Assembly: GCA_021432635.1 (NCBI GenBank)
Contig: MU270050.1
Coordinates: forward strand, 1 to 64,000
Direction: 5' to 3'
From: Thozetella sp. PMI_491
Taxonomy: Eukaryota > Ascomycota > Sordariomycetes > Chaetosphaeriales > Chaetosphaeriaceae
DNA: 64,000 bases
Shown: piece by piece, positions 1-14,203 of the stretch
Numbering within the stretch: the first letter of the stretch is position 1
Layout of the letters: every line of letters starts with the position of its first letter
Translations under genes and position numbers: made by a program
Notes under the pieces: generated by a model
Seen by the model: only the letters and a program-made list of their open reading frames with translations
The model's database searches: none
Told to the model about the DNA's origin: nothing

Positions 1-182
1 TAAAATTATATATAAATATATAATATTTAATTATAAAATAAAATATCTTAATATATTATCTTATTATATTATTATATTCTTTATATTATATATTTTTTAA
101 ATTAATATATTTTTAATATAATAATAATTAAAAAATATTAAAATATAATATAATAAAGAATATTATAAATATAATTTTTACC
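1..182. other. AT-rich RIP-degraded sequence, no gene
   Basis: Almost pure A/T sequence with no reading frame or repeat unit that I recognise. It leads directly into the 26-bp minisatellite. Confidence 0.6.
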
Positions 183-625
183 TTTAAAATATCACTATAA
201 TTTCCACCTCTAAGATACCACTAGAATTTCCACCTCTAAGATATCACCACAATTTCCACCTCTAAAATATCACTATAATTTCAACCTCTAAGATATCACC
301 ATGATTTCCACCTCTAAGATATCACTATAATTTCAACCTCTAAGATATCACTATAATTTCCACCTCTAAGATATCACTATAATTTCAACCTCTAAGATAT
401 CACTACGATTTCCATTTCTAAAATATTATTATAATTTCCACCTCTAAGATATTACTATAATTTCAACCTTTAAGATATTACTACGATTTCTATTTCTAAG
501 ATATTATTATAATTTTCACCTTTAAGATATCACTATAATTTTAACCTCTAAGATATCACCATGATTTCTATTTCTAAGATATTATTATAATTTCTACTTA
601 AAATATTACTATAATCTCTATATTT
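183..625. repeat. 26-bp minisatellite, about 17 degenerate copies
   Basis: A head-to-tail array with a 26-base period. The core atcactataatttccacct is followed by ctaag and recurs with scattered substitutions, mostly C/T and G/A transitions. The first copies are closest to consensus; copies after about 420 are more AT-rich. It contains no reading frame. The same core recurs in a second array at 20245-20480, at the other end of this AT-rich domain. Continuous tandem units without unique spacers rule out a CRISPR array. Confidence 0.85.
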
Positions 626-627
626 AA

Positions 628-1190
628 AATAAAGCTTGCTGACAAAGCTAAGGCTAAATATTATCTATTCTATACCTAGTATTGTAAATCACTGGATTAT
701 AATAATACTATATAACAGATATAAATAAGCTTCTCACAAGGCTTATTTTACAGGACCTTAAGAATCTTATGTTACAAATATAAATAAGCTTTTATATAAG
801 CCTTTTAACATGAGAACTCTATATAATCCCTAGAGGCCTAGCCCTTAATTCCTAATAAAGCTTACTGATAAAGCTAAGGCTAAATATTATTTACTTTATA
901 CCTAGAACTATAAAGTACTAGACTATAAGGATCTTATATAATAGATATAAATAAGCTTTTATATAAGCCTCTTAGTAAGAGAGCTTTGTATAATCCCTAG
1001 AGGCCTAGCCCTTAATTCCTAATAAAGCTTACTAATAAAGCTAAGGCTAAATATTATTTATTTTATACTTAGTACTATAGATTATTAGACTATAATAATA
1101 CTATATAGTAGATATAAATAAGCTTTTTATAAGCCTTATATTGTGAAACCTTAAGGATCTTATGTTATAGATATAAATAAGCTTTTAGGT
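628..1190. repeat. Tandem repeat, three units of about 165-226 bp
   Basis: Three direct copies begin at 628, 854 and 1021, each opening with aataaagctt followed by a variant of actgataaagctaaggc. The first two end in the block cctagaggcctagcccttaa. Unit 1 is longer (226 bp against 167 bp) because of an internal duplication around the phrase gatataaataagctt. Differences are mainly transitions. No coding capacity is visible. The array could be a decayed subterminal repeat of a transposon. Confidence 0.7.
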
Positions 1191-2184
1191 AGGTCTTAAT
1201 ATAAGAGTATAGTAGCGCTTTTAGAGACTTAGCTCTCTATATACTTATCTTACTACTTATATATTATTACCTTAATCTAAGGCGATTAGTTTATCTATTG
1301 TTAATACTTTTAATAGATAGACTATTACCTTAGTATATAACACGACTAGCTTATATATAGCTGTATTATTGCTTTAGTTTGCCTCTTTATAATAGGTATA
1401 AGGCATAAAGGTAAGAGGTATAAGGTATAAGTTATATAGTATAATATAATTAGAGTTAGGGTTTTTACATTAGTTATAAGTCTATACTATAAAAATATCT
1501 ATTATATATATAGATAGCCTATTACTAGCCCTAGTATCCCTGATTTAGTTATTATCCTTATAGTTATACTTAGGTTAATCCTCTTAAGCTTAAATAATTC
1601 TAGCTATTAGGTAGAGGCAGCGTTTTATCTCACACTTTATATTAGCGATTAAGTGGTTTAGAGCGACTAACTCTAGCAAAGTAGGACTAGCACTAAGGCT
1701 AGTATAACAATCTACCTAGTTATATAAGCAGCTTATAATGTTAAAGATAAGCTATATTATTTAGCTATATATTTTTATCCTAGCTTACTATTAATATACT
1801 ACCCCTACCTATAGTAATATCCTCCTACTTATTATATATATACTACTTCTTTATACTTTTTTAGTTACTACTATCTACTATATAATAGATACCCTTTAGT
1901 TATAAGTTAAGTAGAAGTATATCAAGTATAATTAGGTATTATAAGCTGTTATATACTATCTATTCTAGGTATATAATACCCTCTTTTATCACCTTTATTA
2001 TAGTGTCTAAATAACTATTAAAGATTTCTTTTAGTGTATTATAAGTATTATCTTAGATGTAAATACTATAATAATACTAACTAAAGCCTGTTAAAAGTCC
2101 CTAAGGGATAGGGCGGTGTTAATAAGTATATTAATAATGTTATACTCTAGGGCACTTAGTAGCTAGCCTACTGTCTAGTATCTA

Positions 2185-2203
2185 GGGGGGGGGGGGGGGG
2201 GGG
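2185..2203 (+). repeat. G19 homopolymer
   Basis: Nineteen consecutive G bases within strongly AT-rich sequence. A G-run has no CpA or TpG step, so RIP cannot attack its interior. The exact length may be unreliable. Confidence 0.85.
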
Positions 2204-5200
2204 TTAGTAATAGCTAGTAGTAGTATAGAATATACAGTAGAAGCGCCTTATCTTAGAGAGGGATAAGTAGGTAGTGGAAGGTTAAAGCGGTTGTAACGCT
2301 TTAGTGAGTAGGGAGTGAGGCGTAAGGTAGGGTAGTCCTAGCTGTGGCGTTATTGTGTAAGGTAGCGAGGTCCTAAGGTATTAGGGAGGTTTATACTATA
2401 TTAAAAAGGCTGTTATTGTTAAATAGGGCGAGTTGCTTTAGTAGTTGTTAAGATGGTTGGTAGTGGGTAGTGGGAGTAGAGGATAAGAGTAGGGGGGTAA
2501 AAAAATAATAGTGTTAAGAGTATAATAATATAGTTACTTTTGCCTCTAGACTTATAAGAGGCAGGGTAAGATATAGTAATAATATTATTTAGTAGTTTAT
2601 CCCTTTTAATAGTAATCTATTATTACTCTTTAGCTAAGTCTATTAGCTTACTAGCTATTAGACATATAAGAGCTGTCTCTATCTCTATACTAACTCCTAT
2701 ATTACTTTTAGACTAGTTATAATAGCTTATTAATATAATTTATAAACTGTTGATATAGTTGTAATAGCTTATTAGTCTATATAGTAGCTACTTTTTATAA
2801 AGACTGGTATATAGTAAGGTATAAGGTATATAAGGCATAAAGCATAAGGTAAGAGGTAAGAGGCATAAGGTAAGGCATTAAGTTGAGGTATTTATATAGC
2901 TATCTATACTTTAAGAATAATATTGTATATATATATATAGCGGCTAGCTACTAGCCCTAGGATCTTATATTCTATACTTTATCTCTATAGTTAGTTCCTA
3001 TTTAGTCCTTTATAAGCTTAGATAATGCTAAGTATTAGGTATATATACTGCTTCTTCTCTTACTATATATTAGTAATAAGGTAGTTAAGGCAGACAATTA
3101 TAGGTAATATAGGGGTGGCATAAAGGCTATCTTAATAGTTTATCTAGTTATAGTACTGGTTTATAATAGTAATAGTAGTAATTAAGCTTTTATATATAAG
3201 GTTATAGACTATATCTATAATTCTATCTTAGATATAGATACTAGCACGGTATTAAGGGTAGCTCTAGAGCAGGCTGTATTAGATAATGTAGCTTTTATTA
3301 GTGATTATAATAGGGTTGTTAAATATATTAGAGGGCGAGTGGGTGAGGTATAAGGGAGATATGTGGAAAGATATTTAGGTATAGTAGTATTAGTAGTAGG
3401 GTAAGGCTAGCGCTAAAGAGACTTATACTAGTAATAATATGCTGGAGATAAATAGGGATTAGTAGTGTAGAAGTGATTGTAAAGTAGTATAAGTAGGTAG
3501 TAGAAGTAAGTGTAAGGCGGTATAAATAGTTATAGTTATAGATTACTTAAGTGTAAGGTAGTGTAAGGGTGGAGAGTATTTATAGTTAGGGGGTAAAAGT
3601 GGCAGGGTAGTAGTAAATAGAGCTAAATAGGAATAATAAGAATAGATAGAGAATAATAGGAATAAATAGGGAATAATAAGACTTATAGTGCTAACTAATG
3701 GGTAGACTGTTGTTAGGCTGGCTATATAGAGCCTTATAGTATTATATCTAGCTTAAGTAGGGACTGTAGCAGCCCTGTTATATATACTATGTTTTTTATA
3801 ATAGTTATAACAGAAAAAAGCAGACTATATATATATAGTTATATAAGGGTGTATAAGTATTATATTATTTATTTGTATTAAGACTAGTAGCTTTTTATTA
3901 TATTTATAGTTTTAATTAATATTAGCTTTTATTTAAAACTAGTAAGATACTACTTTAGTTTATTCTATTATTTAGGTATTATATTAAGGGTTTTTTATAA
4001 AGGCTATAGCGTTATACTATATAGTAGCTATCTTAGGGGTATCCTCTTTATTATATGTTATTATTAAGTATATCTAGGCACTTATCTTATACTATTTAAA
4101 GCTATTATATAATAGGTGTGTTAATAAGTATAATAGGATTAGTAGTTATTTACTATAAAAGGCTTAGTTATAAACAAGTAGGAATAGTACTAGCTAGACA
4201 TGTCTAAACAAGTAGTTTATTACTATATATCAGCTACCTAAAAGGATAAGGAACTATCCTCTCTTATTATAGATAGTAGGGTTACCTGTTTAATAGCTGA
4301 TATTAACTAGGCCTAGATATAGATAGATAATATAGGTATAGGCTAGGGCGCTGTTAACTACTATAGCCTAGTATAGCTTAAGTTCTACTACTTATCTATT
4401 AATTAGGAGCTATATATTATTAGGATTAGCTAGGGACTAGTAGAATAGTCTATAGTATATAAAAAGTATAATAAGAGGATCTAAAAGGTTAGCCTAGGTC
4501 TTATATAGTAGTAGTAGGGAGCTTACTTAATACACTAAAAAGGATTAAAGTAGTTATGTAAAAGTAGTTGGGTAGGTTAGGGGCAGCCACCTAGTTAATA
4601 GGCTTAAAAGGGCCTAGTGTGTTATAGGATCCTATAGGTGTGTTAGGCCTATTAATAGTAGGTGTAACTATAGTAGAGTTAGGAGTAGAGGCGGGCAGGG
4701 TAGGTTGGGCTTTTATACTTTAGTTTTATGCTAGGGCTCTTATTATGTTAGTGTTTATACCCTTATAGGTGGCGGTGGTATTATAGCTTATAGATGTCTT
4801 TATATTACTGTTATAGTGTAATAGCTAAAAGGTTGTTGTTTAAGATTAGTAAGGGCAGTGTTATTTAACCTTATATTACTAGGTATATCTATAGGGTAAA
4901 TACTAGCCTTTATAATAAGTAGTAGGGAAACTTAAGCTATGCTAGTAGTTAGTAGATATATATAGTAAATAAGTATTTATAGTATATAACTAGGTAGAAT
5001 GTATAATTTTATTAATCCTATAGTGTTAATTAGCTAGTAGTAGGGAAAGCTAGGCTATACTAGTAGCTAGACATATAGTAAGTAGTGTTTATATTTTATA
5101 ATGCTTGTCTCTAGTTATATAGGGGATATAGCTTTATCTATCTTATAATACCTATTAGTAAGTAGGAAAACTAAGGTTATATTAGTAGTTTAGTATATAT

Positions 5201-8200
5201 ATAAAAGCTAGGGTTTTATAATTCTTATAATATAAGCTAAGGTTAATAGGTAAGGGATATAGCTCTGTTTATCCTATAGTATTAACTAGTAGATTAACTA
5301 TAATAAGTAGCTACTTATATACCCCTCTTCTTTAATTTTATAAAGGTTATAATAGACTAATAGTTATAGTAGCTAGTGTAGAATCTACCTATATTATCTA
5401 CTATATATTATATACTTAGTGTATAATCCTTCCTATATCTACTTTACTCTATCTTTATACACTTAGTATTACCTATAACCTTAGTATCTTTTTATATTAT
5501 AGGGTTTATAATATATATTAGGTATAAAGTATTTATCTTAAAAGCTTTTATCCCCTGGGTAATATGATCTATATCCTTCTATTATTAGACTAGTATCTAT
5601 AGGTTAGTAGAGGCTATACTTATATTATCATTAGTTTCTTATATGTTATTAACTAGGATATTCTCTAGAGGCTATTATATTATTACTGTAATAATTACTA
5701 TATAAACTCTAGTAACTTATCTTATTATTAACATTATTATTATTATTATTTTAGAATAATTATTAGATAGTATTTAATAGGGCGTTATAGTTTTTAGTAA
5801 GTAGCTTAGTATTATTAGCAATAGTATTTATAAGGTTAAACTTATCTAAGTAGACACACTTATTGTTAGAATTACTGTTTATTATAAACTCCCTTAACTT
5901 CTAGCCCTAGATTAAGGTAGTAAAGCCTTAAATAGGTATAATAGGCTTATCCTTTTTATTATCTTTATAGTCTTAGGTATATACTTTTATTATATTAAGG
6001 AGGGCTAGGTACTAGTTGAGGCTAAATTAGCTATAGTTAATACTAGCTGTAGCGTAGTACTTTACTAGGCTATCTAGGTAGTTCCTAACGGTATAGAGGT
6101 TATCCTTATCTATTGTGTCTAATATAGTAATAACAGCTACTAGTAAGCTTAGATAGGTGTTGATCTAGTATATATACTTCCTGAAAAACTTAGTGATATA
6201 CCTAGGCAGGGATATAACCCAGGTATAATAGTTAAAGGGGAGGGATATAAGTAACTATAAGATCTTATAGCTTAATATATATTAGAGTATTAGGTGTGTT
6301 ATATAGGTAGGGAGGCATGTCTTTAAGACTAGCTGCTTTATTATCTTTAGGTTTATCTTATATAATATAATATTATAATATATAGAGTAGATATATAAGA
6401 TTATCTACTATACCTTCTTATATTATCTGATATACTTAAGCCTATTAAACATCTAGAAGATTATTAACTAGTTCTATATATACTATAGGATTAAGCTGTA
6501 TAAGTATATCTAGTATAGGTTTAAGCTTATTATAAATAGGTTTATATTAAGTATTAATATATCTACCTTTAAGTATTAGTTATTAAACTTATCTACTACT
6601 GCCTGTCTCTCTAAAAATAAGTATATTATATAGATATTTAGGACTATTAATAAGGCTTTGGTAAATATAATATAAAAGATCTTATATTATAGTTAGTCTA
6701 TTTTTAGATAATTTTATAGAGATCCCTATAGATTTTTTATCTATAGTGGCTGTTATTAAATACTTACTGTTAGATCTAGGGGTTAGTAATAACTACTAGG
6801 CTTTATTTCTTATTCTCCTTATTATATATAACCTAGTTAATAGTCTAGGTTATAATAGGTAATTAGTTTATAGTGAAATATATTATAGCAGTGCGGTTAA
6901 TAATAGGTAGGATAGTGTAGTAGTTCCTGTAGATAGTAGTATAGATATAGCTTAAGCTATTATTAATATAGTTTTTAATAATATAGTTAGTGTGCTAGGC
7001 CTTAATAATAGGTGGTAGGCTATCCTTACTAGAGGCAGCCTCCTTGCTTTATAATATAGCAGTGGGTAACTAGTTAGTAGTATTAGCGCTTAGGGCAAGG
7101 GTGTTATAGCTACTAGCCTAGGCTTTTAGGGGTAGCGTTATAGCAGCCTCTTTTAACATGGTATTGTCTTGTTTTAAGATGGTATAGCTATAATAGTCTA
7201 TTAATAGTATCTATAATATATATACCAGAGCTATATCTAGTATAGTATAGCTTAACTACTTCTTAGCCTTGTTCTTTATAGATGCCTGTGATAAAATTAC
7301 TTAGATAGGTATATACTATATGCTTAAAGGCCCTTTTAATAGAGGTATTGCCTTTATAAGGCTATTAATAGTATAGGTGATTATCTTGCCTATCTTTCCC
7401 TAGTAGTTAAGCAGCTTTATCTTATACTTTATAGGTATTATAGCTTTCCTAGGGAATATTATAGTATTATCTAGGAGGATAATAGGCTTATCTAGGTTAT
7501 ACTTAATTATAATTGTGTTATAAATATTATAATAAGCACTAGATAAAGTATTACTTAACTTATCTCCCTTCTTATCTATTATAGTACTAACTAGCTATAA
7601 TATATTAGGTGATAGGTACTACTACTAGCGCTTAGTCTTTATAGTATAGGTGTATAGTACTAGTATGCCTGGCTAGTCTATATAGATTATATATTATATC
7701 TTATCTTTAGGATTATATATGTCTAGGTTATAGATATATACTAGCTGCTAGTCTGTGATATATATTAGCAGCAGGTTATACAGTAGCTTCTTATCCTTAG
7801 CTAGCTACTATACTTAGTATATAAAGGTAATAATGTCTTTTATATAGTTTAGTATGGGTGTAGTACTTATAAAGTGTAGTATATCCTTAGGGAGTAGCTA
7901 GATTATATAGGAGAGTAATAACTCTAGGTTGTATATATACTATGCCTTATTAATAAATATATACCTAAACTATATATACTTATTAGTATAAATATATAGT
8001 TTATACCCTTAAATCTTATAGTCTTTATACTCCTCTAGCGCCTCCTTATTATCCTCTTTAAGGTCTTTATTAATATACTTAATTTATTACTTTATAGCTT
8101 TAAAGAGTAGCTTATTAATTATATCTAGGTCAATAGGATTTAACTATCTCTTTATACAGATAAATTTAGATAAGACATATATCTAATACTACCAGGTAGT

Positions 8201-11200
8201 ATTAAAAGAAAAGAGTACTATATTCTAGGCATTCTACTTTATATTAGCTAAATATATTTTATAGGGGCTACTATACTATTATATTACTAGGGCTACTATA
8301 AAAACTACTCACCTTAGACTTACTAGTCTTATCTATCTACTTATATAGAATTATATCAAGCGTTATATTATTAACTATATCCTTAGTATATATTTTATTA
8401 CTACTATAAGTAATAGATATATTATAAACTACTTTAATATTAAGCTAGTTTAGAAATACCTCTTTAAGCTCTTTATATATCTATACTATTAGTTAAGGAA
8501 GGCATTTATATATCAAAGGCAAAGCTATAATCTCCTCCTTATTATCCTTTTAAGCCTTAAGCTTTAGGTATACTATATAAATTATTAAGATATATATAAA
8601 TATCTTACCTATATCAACTATATTTACTAATAGCGTTATAATAATTAGCTTAGATTCCTATAGAAATATTATATATATATCTAATATATAGTTAGTAAAT
8701 ATATTTAATAAAGGCTACTATAAATCTATATATATAATAGCCACTATAAAATCACCTTAGACTCATTAAACAGTTAATAAGGCTTTAAGTTAAGGTCGGA
8801 ACACTTAATAGATACTAGGCAGAAATCTTTCTATTTAATAGGCTTTTTAAAGCTAGGGGTTAGCGTATTAGTCTTAAAGCTAGTAATATAAACAGCCTTA
8901 ATATAGTTAACCTTAGCTAAAGAAAAGGTATTAGTTATTAAGATAATAGTAGTAGTGTTTTAAATACTATATATCAGCTCCTTATACACCTCCTTAGTAT
9001 CTATATTACTACCCTAGTCTTATATAATCTTAAGTATTTTATCCAATAGGTCCAACTATACAGCTATAAAATCCTATAGATTTCCTTGGTTTATCAGGCT
9101 CTTAAACTACTCTATAAAGTCCCTTATAAGCTTATAATAGATAAGCTTCTAGAAAAACTAGTTAGTAGTACTAACCACTATAGCTAGGCTTAGCTGGTTA
9201 AGCAGGGGTAGTTTGACAAGTTATATAACGCCCTACTTTATAATACTTACTATATAGTTAGTACTATTAATATTACTGTAGGACAGTAATATGTTATAGT
9301 TAGCCCGTAAGAGTAGTAACACCCTTGACTCACTATAAGTAATTAGCTAGCTTAGATTCTTAGGGCTTATAATAATAGTCTGCTGTCTAACATATATAAC
9401 TTAATAAATATAGATACTATATTAGGTTATAACATTACTTTTAACCTAGTTGCCTAAGTTAAAAAGGAGGCTATAGTTAATATTAATAGCCTACTATATA
9501 AAAAGGGTAGCCCTATAGTTATACTAGCTATATAATTAGTCTATCTACTTCTTACTATTTTAATAGTCTAGGAAAAAAGCTATAGTATAAAGTGCCTCTA
9601 GCTAACTATTTATACTATAGCTAAAATAAGAAGGCTCCTTCTTTATAATTATATAGCACTACTCCCTTTTATACCCCTTTATCTAGGGTATTATAATAGT
9701 AAACTATAGAATTTATTAGGCATATAATAATATTAACTATATTATATCTATCTAGTTTAATAGTGATATATTAGTATTAATATCCCTATTATACACTAAG
9801 ATTAGCTATAAGGCATCTTATACACCTATAACACTAAGAATAATACTAGCTGACTTATTTTTCTATACCTTTTATAAGAGCTAGTAGATCTTAGACTATT
9901 ATATTATAACTCTCTCTTAAATATATATAGCTTAATATATATTAAAATAGCTAATAATCTTAGTTATTATATTATAATTAGCCTAGATTTAAGATTAATT
10001 CTATAAGGACTACAGTAGCTATATACACTATAATAGCCACTATTTAATTATTATTAGGCTATATACCTTAGGTATCTATCTAAGTTATTATATTAATAAC
10101 CCTTATAAAGCCTAAGTAAAAGGCAAGAATCATGTTATTTATATAATTAGATTTAACTAGTATTAGGTAGGTCTAGCCCAAGATTTTATTAATCTTCTAC
10201 TTTTCCACTAGCTTAGCCTAGTACTTAGATTTAATCTCAATAAAATACTTAACTCTACTCTAGTTATTAGTCCACCATTAAAACAATAGATTAAGGCCTA
10301 TAGTCTATATATTCTTAAAGGAAAAGTAAGGGTAAAAGCCTAGCTTCTAGTAAAGCAAGAGCTAGTTTTCAACTACCTTTAAAATAGTAGAAAAGGTTAA
10401 GATCGTTATATCTACCTAGTAGAAAGTGTTAATAGTCTTAGATTAGATCACTAGCTTACTATTACTAGTAGATACAGGCAGGGCAGCTAGGGCGCCGATA
10501 GGTAAAGGGTTACCAGCCGCCTCCTCTCTAGCTGCCTCCTCTCTAGCTAGAGGCTTTAGGTTAATAGTTTTACTGCCTTTCTTCTAGTGCTTTACACTAA
10601 GAGCTATAGCCCCTTAGCCTAGTTGCTTTACTCTAGCTATATTAGGTTTAAGTACTAGTTTAAGTACTGGTTTAAGTGATTTAAAAGATGATTCTATAGA
10701 GGCTATAGTAGCTAAGAGGTTAAGGCAAGCTATTTTTTCTAGCTAGTGATTCTATAGGGGCTATAGTAGTGTAAAAAGGGGTGGAAAAGGTAGAAAAGAG
10801 AGGAAAGAAAGAGAAAAGAAGAAGAGGGAGGAGATATATATACTAGGAGTAGGTGGTTTATATATAGTAGTAAATTTCTTACTAGGCAGTATATTTTTAG
10901 ATCTTACTAGCTTTTCTAGTAAAATATATACGTTTTAACACTTATAAGTAAAAGTATATAATATTTTATAGTATTAAGTATACCTATAGCTATAAATATA
11001 GCTTAAGTAGCTAAAAGATAGTCTATATACTATAATTATTATAACTTCTATAGAATTATCTATATTTAAAGCTAGTAATATAGCTATATACTATCTAACT
11101 AGTATTATACCTAGTATTATTAATAGTCTATAGAATATACTAGACTAGAAAGCTTTATAGATTCTAATAATAATTAATAACTACTAGGCTATAGATTAGC

Positions 11201-14193
11201 TAGTTATAGTCTTAAATTACTAGGCTATTAGATTATTATATTAAGGCCCTAGCTAATATTTTATATATTTTTAATATATATAATATAGGCTGCTCCACTA
11301 AAGCTTTAAACTATATAGCTAACTAGTAATTCTTAAAGGCTTTTTACTAGAAATATATAGCACTATAAAATTTATAATATCTAAGGAATATAAAGTAATA
11401 AATATAGGATAAGTTATTATTATCTTATATATATATCTAAAGAGGTATATACCTTAGTAATTATAATATTTTATAATATAACTTGTTAAAAGGGTTTATA
11501 TAAAAGCCTTTATAATTATAAGAGTAAGCTATAGTAGCCTTTAAAGAAAGGAATATATATTACACCTTAATTTTAGAATTAGGTAACTATTATTAGCTTA
11601 CTATTTCTATTATCCGCTAGGATATTTTATAACATAGCTAAAGTGTTTATATAAAGGCCTTTATAGTTATAATAAGAGTAAGTTATAATAGCCTTTAAAG
11701 AAAGAAATATATACTACACCTTAATTCTAGAGTTATATAACTATTATTAGCTCACCATTATTATTATCTACTAGGATATTTTATAACATAGCTTAAAGTG
11801 TTTATATAAAGGCCTTTATAGTTATAATAAGAGTAAGCTATAATAGTCTTTAAAGAAAGGAATATATACCATACCTTTATTCTAGAGTTAAACAACTACT
11901 ATCAGCTTACTATTTCTATTATCTACTAGGATAACACCTATTATAAATACAAGCCTTACAACAGTCCCTTAGAATAGGTGCTAAAGTACTAGATTTAATA
12001 GCTAGTATAAATATACTTCTTTATACTATAAATTCCTTAGCTAGTAGGATAAAGAGGCAAAGTTTTAGTGTAAAAGAGTATCCTAGCTTTATCTCCTTAT
12101 GCTACTCTTATTAAGTATTTCTTTCTTATATTTTATAAAGCAGGGGGTGGTTAAGCACTATAATAGGCTTATTCTTAATAATATAACTATTCTCTACTCT
12201 ATTGTTTGGCTTAGTTCTTTATAAATAACTTATACTAGATTATATCTATTTTAACAGACTATACCTTGTCTTATAATATTATATTCTAATAGGACTTTTA
12301 TATTAAGTTTACCGGTAAGAATAATAGAGAGAGCTTTAAGTCTTAGGGCTATTAATAAGGGATTATACTATATAGATTAAAGGAGTGATTAATAGTAAAG
12401 CTCTATAGTACTAGTATCTCCTTATAAAGACTAATTATATTATAACTAGAGAAGTTTAAAGTGTTTTAGGATAAAGCTAAAGCCCTTAGCTTTATAAGCC
12501 TATAAGTTAGAATTAATCTGTCCTATATTATATATATGCCTATAGCTTATATCCTTAGATAGAGCCTAAAAGTGTTTTCTTTTAGCTTTAAGGTTAACCG
12601 AGATAAATTCCTCTGTATAGTTTAGGTATATCTTTAATTATCCTTTTAGAAGTATAAGAACCTACTACTATATGATCTAGTTGTTCTACCCTATCCTAAA
12701 GCCTTTATTCTTAAAGATCCTAAGGTATTTAATAAGGATAAAGAAGGATTAAACAGTAATTTCTTAAGAGGTAGGCTTAATATTATTATACCTTTTAAGT
12801 ATAATTCCTTAGGTTGTTTTATATTAATAATATTAGTATATACTATATAGTAGACTATTACTATTATTGCTACCCTAAGTACTACTATTACCCCTAATAC
12901 TCCTGCCTTAAACATTATAGATACTACTAGGCAGGTAGTTTTTATTATATATATTATATTTTAAAGTAAGAGTTATATCTAAGAGGTATTAAATACCTTA
13001 GATACTAATAGCTTTAGCTTAAACATATTTATAGAGAAGCTTTATAATATATAAGATATAATTATATATAATATTATATAAAAAGCGTTAAATAATTACC
13101 TCTAAGTAGTAAGTATATTACAAGCTGCCCCTAGTATATTATTTTATAACTAGATACTATAGGTGCTTAATTTAAGCCTATAAAAGCAGGCCTATATTAG
13201 CTCCCTACTATTAGCTTTAAGCCTTATAACCTATTAACTAGTACTACTAGCTGCCTTAGCTATAGCCTAGGAGCTAGAGCTAATACATAAGATTATTTTT
13301 TATAGTTTAAAAGTCTCTATAAAGGAAGTTATAATGTTTTAGTATAGTAATATACTATTATAATATATAGTTTCCTATAATATAAAGAAGGTGTTTTATC
13401 TAGAATAGATAGTAGATATTATAGTAGAGTTTATTAATAATATAGTTTATAAGGCCTTAAGGACTAAGGAATACCTATAGAAAGTAAGCCTAAGAGTTGT
13501 CCTATAGATACTAAAGATCTATAGTATTTTATAGTATATTTATTCTTATAAGCCTAGTGTTAACCTATTAGATAATATATAAGATAAGTAGATCAACCAG
13601 GTAGAGAGGATTAATAAGTCTAGAGTATACTTAATTATATATGGAGTAAGGTTAATTATATATAAGGCTAACTTATTTATATAAGACTACCCACTAGACC
13701 TTAAAGTATATTATACTAAGAGTAGCCTCCTAATTACTGCTAAGCGTATAGCTATTATACTTAATTCTAACGTAGTATAACCCTTTGCCAGCATATAAAA
13801 TACCTTATAAGACAAGTAATTTCTATACCCTAGCTATAACACTATTAGCCTAGGCTTTTAGCATAGAATCCTACTCTATTAGTTAGTTTATCCTTAGTTT
13901 ATATAGAATATAAATGTAGTTAACAGCTTATAAGGTATATATATAATATATTAAGCCTAGGAAAGTATATATTAACACTCTAGTAGCTTTAATTTTATAA
14001 TAATATACTTAATCTAATAGATTAGGCCTAGCTATAAAATAACTACTACACTTATAAAGAGTAGTAGCTATAGTATAAGCTAGGGTTACTTTATCTATAC
14101 TCTATTTCTATCCTATAGTAAGTAGGTACTAGTCTAATCTATATATAAGGGATGCCTTTATCACTTTATATTTATATAGTTTTAAGACGCTTA

Positions 14194-14203
14194 GGGGGGG
14201 GGG
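14194..14203 (+). repeat. G10 homopolymer
   Basis: Ten consecutive G bases in RIP-mutated surroundings; like the 2185 run it lacks any CpA/TpG step. A shorter G7 run lies at 58317-58323. Confidence 0.75.

Noticed and set aside
183-625. CRISPR array
   Set aside because: The 26-bp units are continuous and degenerate, with no unique spacers, and the genome is eukaryotic.
12691-12915. 74-codon open frame in the left AT-rich domain
   Set aside because: Low-complexity hydrophobic sequence with no motif or start context; expected by chance in a long degraded region.
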